Below are positions 1 to 26,030 of a stretch of DNA of 64,000 bases, piece by piece. The position numbers and the translations under genes were made by a program. The DNA comes from Larimichthys crocea (Eukaryota; Chordata; Actinopteri; Sciaenidae), in contig NC_040025.1 of assembly GCF_000972845.2 (NCBI RefSeq), forward strand, positions 17,982,126 to 18,046,125, in the 5' to 3' direction. Under the pieces are notes generated by a model. That model searched no databases and was not told the origin of the DNA. It was given only the letters and a program-made list of their open reading frames with translations. The stretch's first letter is position 1. Every line of letters begins with the position of its first letter.

Positions 1-599
1 CTGCTTTTTAGAGTTTTTCGGTGACTGAATTTCGAGCTGTAGTTGGTCACTGCTGACACTTTCTGGGCAAGTACGGATGCATGTTTTTGATTAAAATGCA
101 CACGTTCCACGTGATGAAATAACATTGTGGCTCGAGGATTTTAGACTCCTTAAAGTGGCAAATCCAGTTTTGTTATTTTTATTCATCATGTAAACAGCAT
201 TTGGAAAACCGAGAAGCTATAGTGAACACAGGCATTGCTTTTGTTGCAGACAATAAGTATGGCCCTTTTACAACTAAAAAGAAAACTTTAATAATTTTTT
301 TTTATTTATTCTACAGTTGTGAAATGTCATTATTATTGTATACAAATTTAATTATGACTCTAATTGTTCACCTTATTGAATTCCCTCCAGATTGTCTTTA
401 TTGGATGTATTAAAATAGAAAATTGTACATACACTCTTTTCTCTCACTCAAGCCACCGAAGATAATTTCAAAAATAATAATTCTGATGATAGTAATACAT
501 ATATTGATTTGAGTATGTTGATAAATTCATAAAAGAAAAGATATGACAACAAACACATTTAAATATAATGTATGTACAGCAAATACTAAAAATAAACTA

Positions 600-1130
600 T
601 ATTTCTAGTCCTCCTTATGCAAATATGACCCAGCCTCTGTGAGGCCTCTATCAAGATTTTACATAATGATTTGCCTCAATTGAGCTCAAGAGTATCAAAT
701 TAATTGGTCTTATTAAACAAGTGAGGTCACTATTACATCATCAAATTAATTCCTTTGCACCTTTCCTCCTGCAGACTTTGTGAAGGTTATTTGAGCTCTC
801 GCACACTTGATAATATTAAAGCCCTAAATCTAAATAAGCAGTGCTAATAATGAACTGGCCAATAGGAGGTGCCATACAAACAATCAGCAGCAGCAGTGGT
901 GGCGGCGGCCGTGCCGTGTGTCGCCATGTCAGAGACAGAGAGGCTGATCTATGACTGCTGTGGGGCGGCAGGTCTATTCCTCAGCCAGCTGCACTCTGCC
1001 GAGGCTTATCTCCGGCTGTGTCTTGAGCTGATAGATGACTGGAGCCCGGCCGCCGACAGCACTGGGGTTGGTGGGGGGGTGGTATGAGGGAAGGGAGAGA
1101 GTGGCGGCCCCCCAGTGGTTGAACACAAGC
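600..1130. other. complex non-repetitive block with CCAAT box and 72-codon frame
   Basis: The first part has several ATTA/TAATT homeodomain-type cores (for example 697-702 and 745-751) and CCAAT at 860-864. A GC-rich part follows, with a CAG/GCGGCGGCC run. A + frame at 869-1087 encodes 72 residues, with an inner ATG at 926 in good Kozak context (GCCATGT) and a hydrophobic stretch. I do not recognise the product. The block could be an enhancer, a promoter or a small exon; conserved non-coding DNA is most likely. Confidence 0.35.
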
Positions 1131-2189
1131 CTACAGACCTGAGATGCGTCCCCCAACCAAAAACACCACAGTCGGATCAAACACAACATGTCTCCCTGCG
1201 TCCCCCCTGCTGCAGGCTGGAGATTATTTTAAAGTTAGACCAGCAGCTTTACTCGTCTGTAGAGGGAGCTCTGTTTGCTACAACCGAAGATTTAGTGTCA
1301 GCAGTGCATTTTATCACCATTACAGTTCAGTGCCAGCAGTGCGTTTTAGGGTTGTTTGGTGACTAAATAGCAGACAGGATGGGTGTGTGCTGGAATTTCC
1401 TGTCACCTTTTGTGTCAGTACAAGCCAAAGGAAGCAGAGGATGTTACTTTGCCTGCTAAAAGTTGGCAGAATATGTCTGTGTTTATTATTAGTAAATATG
1501 AAAACAGGACTGTCAGTGTAAGGTCTTCAGATACTGAAGAATATTTGGGGGATTTAAAAAATGGTTTCTAATCAAGGAGTATGTTTCCGTTAGCATATCT
1601 AAACATAGATTTCTACCTTCATGTATGGTGTCTGCGTAAAGAGGATGTGGGTAGACTAGTGTCTGTCAGTGCGGTTTCACCCTGTCTTCTTCAAGCATGT
1701 TGTGATTTCCTCTTAGAACACCGTGGCCAGTCTTATTACTTGCAGATATTTCACATCAGACAGCAGTGTTTTTACCCTTTGGTTTTTGGCGAGCGGGGCA
1801 GACCGTCCTCAGCCCTCTGGGTTTATACACAGCAGGCTCTGAAAGGTCAGCCTCTAACAACGAGTCAAGTGTAATGACTCCGTATTGAGTGAAAGTGGCT
1901 TTGTTTGCTGTTGGACAGTCTTGCGTCAGTGTTTTCATGGAATGACATTTAGCAGGAATTATGTTTCCATGTGTGAGCCTGCGCTCTGTTTGTCATCACG
2001 ATACCATCTTTGTGCGTATGTCTGCATTATCTTAACCAGTTTTACAACTCCCAACAATCAACTCTTGAGCAGGAAGTGCGCACACACAACAATGGCCTAT
2101 TGAATCATTTTTTCTCCTTCTCCTCCTCCTTTTATACGTCTCCTATCCAGCTTCACAATAGTCCTCTGTTAGCCTCCGAGGGGGAAACT

Positions 2190-2700
2190 TGGGGCGGGTG
2201 AAAAGCGCCAGCTCTCTGGAACACACTCAGAGAGAGAAGCCTGTTGTTTCTGCTCAGCGGATGGCCATTTGGTAGCGCTTCCACCCAGCTCAACCCCCCC
2301 TCCCGCCCTCCTTTCCTCTCCTCTTCCTCCTCCTCCTCGCTCGCTTGCTCACTCTGGCTCGCTCGGCCCCTCCTCCGCCTCTGTGTTGCCTAGCAACCGA
2401 GGGCTGGAGCAATCGGAGCACGGGCAGTGCGATTCAGGGAGCAGATTGGCGGATGATTTATTAGCTGGGCTGGAGAGCAGTGAGCCCAGGCAGCTGAAAT
2501 GGAGCCTTAAACTGGAGCCGACGTGTAGGGAGGGAGGGAGGACAGGAGGGAGGGAGGAGGAGGGAGGAGGAAGCCACTGAGAGAAAGAGAACTGAAGGGA
2601 GGGAGGGGAGGAAAGAGAGGAGAGAGGGAGCATGCACACAGCTCTTCTATGGAGACGGACCGACAGACTGTAAATACTACAGTTGGGGAACATAATTAAG
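2190..2700 (+). promoter_or_regulatory. rere: GC-rich promoter-like block inside rere
   Basis: The block has a GC box (GGGGCGGG, 2191-2198), a CT-rich stretch (2285-2375), an RFX X-box, an inverted CCAAT (ATTGG at about 2445) and a G-rich run able to form a G-quadruplex (GGG runs at 2528, 2532, 2536 and 2548). No TATA box is obvious. It lies in intron about 2.6 kb upstream of the SANT exon. It could drive a short rere transcript, act as an enhancer, or start a non-coding RNA. Confidence 0.4.
2385..2397. promoter_or_regulatory. RFX X-box (GTTGCCTAGCAAC)
   Basis: Both half-sites fit the consensus GTNRCC-N(0-3)-RGYAAC with a one-base spacer. This is the classic RFX binding site of ciliary and neural genes. 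It sits in the middle of the promoter-like block. Confidence 0.6.
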
Positions 2701-5175
2701 GTGACATAATTAGGACAGACACAGGCTGCGTGGGCAGGCCTGACTGTCTGCTAGTCCTAGCATCACTGCAACACGAGGAAATCTCAATCCAAACTCCTCT
2801 TCTGTACGGTGGTGAAACGGGTCAACAAACTCGATTTACTCAGCTGAACCTCTCTGTCTAAATCAGTTTCAGACCTACATCTTCAGAGAGTACATACTCT
2901 TTAAAAGCCGTATGTCGTCTCAGGTGGGACGTGGACTTATTAAAAACTTTTCCACGTAGCGAAGCGTCTGCCAAATGAATAAATCTAATTGATTAGACTC
3001 AGGTAAAGATGCAACACTCTCACTTTACTGCTGCTTAAAACCATCATTGATTTAACTCCTCCCTCTGCTTCAGGATTATTCTAATATTTGTGCATCCTTT
3101 GTGAAATTTTGCACATTTTCTACCCCACCAACATTCTTGAAGCTTGAGGTTTTAAAACTTTCGTCATCGCCCGTCACACAAGCAGCTGTGATGTTGATCC
3201 CATGAACCACTGCAGTATTCGTATGTAGCTCTGTGGACATTTGACTGACAGTCCAAATGGTAATCTGCTCTTAACCCCCTCGAGTGGTCTGAGATGGGTG
3301 TCGGGGATGTGGGGGAGCGCTTGTGTTGGAGACGGCTCCATCTACTGGCTAATCAACCGCTACACCTTCAGTCTGATTAATGTAAATCAACTGCTGTCTC
3401 ATGTCACCGATGGGGCAGGCTTTTTTTTTTTTTTTTTTGTCCGAGCTGTCAGACCTCTTATGTGGATTATTTAGTCTGGTTTTATATAAACTTATACTTT
3501 TAAATTTTGTTCCTCACAATTACACAGTTAAACTCTAAAACCTGACGATTGTTTGTTTGCATAATCGAGATGAACACAGTCATTCATGCGTTTTGTTGAG
3601 ATAGGTCTTTCTTTCTCGCCTGTAATTTCCCCTCCTGAAAGACAGTTGTGTGTTTTGCAGCTGGCTGTGTTACTTCTGTAAATTTGCCCTTTGTTCCCCA
3701 CTAAAGCCGGGTATGTAAACCATCTGTGGTTACATAATGTACTGTACATGGCATGGAAAATGAACTCCTGACACTGAGACTGACTCCATGTCTGGTTTTC
3801 TTTCTCACTTCAGTCTCCTTCCACCATGTCAAAGACCTTTCTCCACACAAATTGTATCAGCCCGTCTCCCCTCTCGGGCTGGCAGATAGTTGAGCTTGTG
3901 CCTCTGTGTGCTGAGCTCTGAACACATTTAAAGGACTGCTGTAGTTTCTGTTTCAGTGAAAGCTTCTGCGTAGTTTTAATAACAACCAGTGGCCTGGTTT
4001 TTTCCTGTGTGGGGGTAGAGACATGAAGCCTGCTCGAGCGGTGTTAGTGGATCGAGAGCAGGCTGAAATGAGCGACACTAATGTGAAGCACACAACTCCA
4101 CTCCAGGTTTTCCAGCCCGCTGCGAACCAGAGGCTCTCTTGCAGAAAGATCACATGTAAAGCCTTCCCCTTTGTAGTGGAAGAGCAGAGAGTGACAAGCT
4201 ATTTCTTGCTTGTAAAAAAAAAAAAGAAGAAGAAGAAGGAAAAAAATCAGTGTACCGTCGGAGACCTTGTGGATTTGCCCCCTTAATTTTTCCTTTACCT
4301 GTGGCTGGACGTAGAGATTTGTGCCGTGCTCCCTGAGGACTTTTCCCTGCTTTTTGCTGGAGTTACTTGGTGGAAACGGTTGGCTGAGATCACTGAGGAA
4401 CGGGACTCGCCTGTGGAACAAGAAAGTAAATCTGTTGGTTGTCTGCTTCGCTGGTTATGAATGTTTTTCAGCCTCCGCTTTTTATGGCTCGCAGTCTGTG
4501 TCTCTTAAAGGAGAAGAAATATATTTGGGTTGTTCTGCTTTTTGGTGTTTACTCGTGTCTGCCGTTGTTTTTCATGCTTCATTGAGGTGAGGTGGTGTGT
4601 CCACGTTCAGTTTTCATGTCAGGTTTAAATCCGATCTTATGAAGTAGCAATTTCTGTCATCATGCATCATGAGGGTGTTTTTCTGTATTTTACATTTTGA
4701 CATGTTTTCCTTTTTTTTAAAATCTGCCATAATGTAAAGACAACTAGAAACTGTCCACCATGCACAGCGAGGCGTTTTTGCTTATCAGCTCTCAAGTTCA
4801 GGTTCTGACTTTAAACTTTTCACTCATGTGATTAACAGCATGTTCAACATTTACACTATTGTATATGTTTTTTTTTTGTTTTTTTTTAAATAATGGATTA
4901 TATTTTTCTGACTGTGTTTTCCCTGCACATGAAAAGACGGGCTTAATCTCAGCGTCTCTCCCTGCCTTACTTGTCATTTCCTCTCTCGTTTTGCCCTGAC
5001 ATGGCTGTGCTTTCTCCGGAGTTTAAACGGCTTTCAAGATACACATCAAACCTCTGCGACCGCAGATTTGCAAAATGAAAACAGTGTTTTTTTGTCGTGG
5101 TGCTAGCCAGTAACTTTATGCGGTTGTAGTTTAGCTGACTTCACAGATAGTAACTGGGTCTTTTTTTTTTCCCTT

Positions 5176-5199
5176 TCTCTCTCTCTCTCTCTCTCTCTC
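5176..5199. repeat. (TC)12 microsatellite in the splice acceptor tract
   Basis: Twelve TC units, preceded by T10 CCC. They end 27 bases before the AG of the SANT exon acceptor and so form part of its polypyrimidine tract. Confidence 0.9.
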
Positions 5200-5226
5200 C
5201 CTGTCTTTCTCTGTGAAAAATTGCAG

Positions 5227-21750
<16,524 letters not shown>

Positions 21751-22191
21751 CCAGCCAAGGGAGGCAGCGACAGACAGGTGCAGGACACGAGAAGTTGTTA
21801 CAGAGTTGTTACATTCAGTTTTGAAGAACGGAAAAGGCCAAGTGGATCGTCTGAGAATTCTTCTGATATTTGCTTTCTGTTCCTGTCAAGGACTTCTTTT
21901 TTTTCTTTTTTTTTTTTAATTATTATTTTTTCAAGACATTGACTTTCTTTGGTATATAGCCAGTAGTGACAACGTCCTCAAGACTCCTGCATGACAAGCT
22001 TCCCTGACGTTTTTTTGTAGGTGCTAGAACAAGACACTGTGCTTATCAACAAAAAAAAAAGAAAAGACAAGACCGGTCAGGCCGTTTATGGAAAAATAAC
22101 AAGTGCTATCTTAAATTCAACATTTATTTTAATACATTGTTGGAGGTTTTTCATAATTTTAAGAAAAGCTACAGCATGGCGTTTTTGCGTC

Positions 22192-22199
22192 TGTAAATA
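22192..22199 (+). promoter_or_regulatory. Pumilio response element in rere 3' UTR
   Basis: TGTAAATA matches the Pumilio consensus UGUANAUA exactly. It lies about 440 bases after the stop codon. An octamer of this kind can occur by chance in AT-rich DNA, so function is inferred. Confidence 0.4.
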
Positions 22200-23715
22200 G
22201 ATCTATAAACATATAATTATTATTATAATTATTATTATTACTAGGTGTGGACTCCAAACCAAGTCGTTTCAACCTCCAATATAATTGTTTTGAAGCATTA
22301 TCCCTTGTTTCAGAGGGGAGCACCATGGCATTATATGAGCAGTTTCTGAGAGAGTTGTGGTTCAGTTGTGACGTTCCTCTGACATCACTGTGTTAGATTT
22401 AGTCCCACATTACACTATGTAAACCATAAACGTGTCACACCCACATCCATTCATCACACACCTTTGACACACAGCAGGTTGTCAGAATGTGTAAACTCAA
22501 CATGTTGAGTTAAAGATTTGAAACACTTGAAGAGGTGACAGTAGTCGCTGAGGCTTCTGTTAGATTTAAAAAAACAAAACAAAAAAAACATTTGCACTGA
22601 GAGAGTATCCTCAAGCTCCCCTCAACTGGTTTTATCCTTTTTGCTTAAAATCAGTATTTAAAGTCTACATAATGGAGTAATACTTCATTACTTTTTTTTT
22701 TGTTTTTAATGATTTTAATAATGATTTTAAAAATGTGGACACCAGAAACACATTTGGCTGAACTGAAGAAAATTTTGCTTCGAGTTCTTTTAAATTATCA
22801 CGTCCTGAATTTTTAACTTTGTTCACTATAACAGGAGCTTAACAGGACTTCTTTAGGATTGTTTTAAATGTGTGAATGGTTGTGAGTCTGTGCTAGTTGT
22901 TTTGTGGTGTCCCCTTTACTTTATCTGGTCAGATCACCCACATTTGTTGCAGGGCTCAAATCCAACTGAGTCATCCTCCAACTAGGCTGTAATAATGTTC
23001 ACTGTGACACTAGAGGGGGGGGGGAGTCTGCTGACACGTGACGACCAGAAGGGTAAAGGGTCGATGACTGTGCGTGTGAGTGGGTGTTTTCCTCGCAATG
23101 TCTTCGTATGCCTTGGTTCATTAGGGATACACACGGCCTCCTGCGCCTCGGGAGTGGTGTGTTTGTACGTGCCACTGACTGTTACAAGTCGTGTTGACCT
23201 GTCATACCAGTGCACATGAGCCCAAATTTTCTTTTTTGTTTTCATTGATCTTTTTTTTGTTTGTTGTTGTAGCCATGACGTGAGTTCTGACATTTGTTCC
23301 ATGCACTAAGACTGTTTGACTGCCATGGACATTTAGAAAACTGTGGCTTATTTTTATTTTTTTCTTTAAACCAAATGAAGAAAACTGTACTTTTAAAAGT
23401 GACCATATCTTACCTATGGAGCACTATAATTTACATTCAAACGCTTGCAAACATCATCAAACTCATGGCCCCTTTTTGAAAAAAAAAATATCCCAAAAAA
23501 GTCTTTAAATCCCTGACGAAAACCTGTCACTCTGTCTCGCCATCTCCCACCGATTCCTGTCTCGACGAGCTCCTCCATACATCATCATCCTCATCACCAC
23601 CTTTGCCTCGTTTCCTGACGATTCCCTTGCCTTTTACTCCCTCTTTTTGTGTCTCCAAAACCTTTGATGTTAAGTGTTGTCAATGGTTTAGCTTCTTGTT
23701 TCAAAGCGGCAATAG

Positions 23716-23731
23716 CAGAATGTAAATTCTG
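23716..23731 (+). other. hairpin with GTAA tetraloop in the rere 3' UTR
   Basis: CAGAAT, loop GTAA, ATTCTG: a perfect 6-bp stem closed by a GNRA-type tetraloop. The flanking TAG and CTA can extend it across a bulge. Stability and function are untested. Confidence 0.4.
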
Positions 23732-23772
23732 ACTGCTAAGATTTATATATATACTGGTATCTTGAAGCTTAT

Positions 23773-23780
23773 TGTATATA
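23773..23780 (+). promoter_or_regulatory. second Pumilio response element, near the poly(A) site
   Basis: TGTATATA matches UGUANAUA exactly and sits about 130 bases upstream of the poly(A) signal, in the most complex part of the 3' UTR. That position is more suggestive than the site at 22192. Confidence 0.45.
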
Positions 23781-23901
23781 TGAGTAGTCGCCATGGGATG
23801 ACACAATGTAAACAAAAAGTAGAATAATAAGAAAAATTGTGAGTCCTGTGTTCTCTCCATTTGAGTATTTTGTAATTTTTTTGAAAAATTTGTGGAATTA
23901 A

Positions 23902-23907
23902 AATAAA
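23902..23907 (+). terminator. rere: poly(A) signal of rere (AATAAA)
   Basis: AATAAA, overlapping ATTAAA at 23897-23902, is followed within about 25 bases by CACAAGACATGA and a T/G/C-rich downstream stretch at 23935-23960. It is the first canonical hexamer seen after the stop codon. Confidence 0.85.
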
Positions 23908-23929
23908 CGACTAAGTTACACCACAAGAC

Positions 23930-25640
23930 ATGACTTGATCTCTTCTTCTGCCTCGTGGTACACCGTTGAATCTTTTTCATTTCTTTGTTTATGAGCAGAG
24001 GTAGAGCAGACTGTTAAATCCCAGCAGCTGTGACACAATAATCCTTTTAAGGGTAAACAATTTCTTTGATTACTCGCTGCTGTTTTACTGAACAGCAAAG
24101 AATGAAAGAAACACTCTTAATTCCTTCTCTTTGGGTTTTTTACATTTGTCAAATGTGTTTCTCCAGCTGAGCAGAGGGGTTTGTTTTTGATAATACTCAT
24201 GTCCTACATTTTCTCTTGAATAATAGAATTTTTGCTTGACGGGAGAAATGTGTTACAGAATAAATGAAGCATTGCAGTTTCTCTCTTTCTTTTTGCAGCC
24301 TTCCATTTTCTCAGCTACACAAACACTGAGCTTTAAGAGATCACCTCAGCAGCAGGTAGTGACTCTGAGAGCTGAATATTGCACTGCTATGGTATAATAA
24401 CATCAAAGCCGGGCTAAGCCAGAAGGAACACTTATTCTCAGGCTGAGATGCCTCGCTATCAGCGGGGCAGGGCTGTCATTTCATCCTGTGTGTGTGGGGA
24501 ATGATAGACCAGCAATCTGTGATGGTGTGCCGCAGCGATGGCTGTCATTTTGAGAGGGAGCTATTATTCTGCTGCTGCTCTCTGAAATGATGCCCTGTCC
24601 TCGGGAAAATCGAGGTTCCTTGGATGCTCTATCCTGGGGCTGTCATGTGACGGCCGCCTTGTGAGGAGGTGCTGCTTGTTGTTGCCGGCTCCCCTCACCT
24701 CCCCATAAGACACAACAAGACGTCAGAGCCGAGCAGAGCTCGCTGGTTGAATAATTCATCTCCCCTCCTCCTCCACACCGGCGATGGAGCGACTGTGACT
24801 TGTGTCAACTCAAATCCTTCTCATAATACTGTGTGTACCCCTCAGGCAGGCACACAGGGATACACAGTCTCAAAAAAAAATCAGTTCTTTCTGTCTGAAT
24901 AGCAATATGTCTTGTGCTGTTCTCGCAGTGTTATTGTGTCTGTTGCAGCAGGTCTCGGACACAGAGCCTCCTCATCTCCTCCATCCTCCTGTCTTATTCC
25001 TTTCGCTCCACTGGGCCTGCCTGCCGCAGAGTGTGATGCTCAATGGCAGAGAAGAGCCTACAGGCCATTAGTGCGTTCAGTCAGAAGGTAGCTGTGTTCC
25101 TTCGGCGGGTAGCTCTGCAGCTGCACTGTAGCCGAGCAGGGTCCCTGTTTATCTAACAATGAGCTGTATTGACACAAAGCAAATCTCCTCATCCACTGTC
25201 TAAATTTTACAAGCGGCGTGATACTTGATATTATGTGTCTCTGGTCAACAATTCTCTCAGAAAACATCACCTTTTTGATACTTGAATGTGCTTAGTGCAG
25301 AGAAATCTCAGTTTTTCTCTTGATATATTTTTTAAATTCCTTTTTCATTCACATCTGAGCTCTGATCTTCAGGCCTCTGTATCATATTAAAATAATACTG
25401 TTCAGATAATTAATTTCTTTGAAAGGTTTAAATAGTTAATCCTGGATGAAGTTCTTTCAAATAACTGTGCTCTTATTTTGACATCAGGGCAAAATAAGTA
25501 GTTGACGCTATGATCAACATTTATAAGACTGGCTGAGTGCTGATCATGTGATTCCACTTCCCAGCATGCACTGGGGCAAAAGATTCATGGCCATACATTA
25601 AATCTCATGTTTCTGTACTGATGTCCTTTTGTTCTATGCA
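23930..25640. other. intergenic; complex block at 24400-24800
   Basis: No exon is recognised. The segment 24400-24800 is non-repetitive and relatively GC-rich, with repeated TGTCAT/GGCTGTCATTT words (24469-24480 and 24540-24551). It has the look of a conserved element. The rest is ordinary AT-rich DNA. Confidence 0.5.
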
Positions 25641-26030
25641 CCATGGCTGTGAAGTGAAGCCAATGTGATTTTTAGGCTTGCTACAGAAAGAGCCAATCTC
25701 CATAAGCCCCCATGTTAAAATGTCCCTCTTCACAGCAGAAATAAACATGTTTACAGCCTGGTACAAAAGACAGTTTTAGGTCTCTATACTAATTTCCCGT
25801 TCATGACAACTGTACTGACTCTGAATTTATTTTGAACTCACCATTTCAAATTATATTAAGGTTTAAATGATCATGTATAAATAACAGTGTGGTTGCTTTG
25901 ATTGACAAGTGGGTGCTGTTACAGGTGGCTTGTTTGATCACCCAGGCATCATTCAGCCAACATGGTGGCAGCCAGAGCCCCAGACTCTGAGCTACAAAAT
26001 GACTCTTCAGAAACCTAATGGTGAGTTCTG
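25641..26030 (+). repeat. dispersed repeat family A, copy 1
   Basis: It begins with GGCTGTGAAGTGAAGCCAA. Shared blocks follow in order: CAATCTCCATAAGCCCCCAT, TTCACAGCAGAAATAAACAT, TTCATGACAACTGTACTGA, TTGATTGACAAGTGGGTGCT and TTCAGAAACCTAATGG. Related copies lie at 31006, 51287 and 58794. It has no coding capacity and is probably a non-autonomous element of unknown class. Confidence 0.8.

Larger units (their letters stand above)
1..5226 (+). other. rere: upstream rere intron (no exon recognised)
   Basis: I find no exon encoding the expected residues before the SANT segment, so this is read as intron at least 5.2 kb long. It contains a complex block at about 600-1130 with a CCAAT box, a GC-rich promoter-like block at 2190-2700, poly(T) at 3421-3439, an A/GAA tract at 4215-4243 and a CT microsatellite at 5176-5199. 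300-600 and 2700-5100 are otherwise unremarkable AT-rich DNA. Confidence 0.7.
21751..23925 (+). other. rere: rere 3' UTR
   Basis: About 2.2 kb between the stop codon and the poly(A) signal, AT-rich with homopolymer A and T runs and no long reading frame. It carries two canonical Pumilio-type octamers and a short hairpin with a GNRA loop. The last 350 bases or so are the least simple in sequence and the best candidates for conserved regulation. The end is inferred as 15-25 bases beyond the AATAAA. Confidence 0.85.

Noticed and set aside
1..5226. Upstream rere exons (end of ELM2, start of SANT)
   Set aside because: No frame encodes the expected residues before KRFIKG next to an in-phase donor, so they should lie outside the window.
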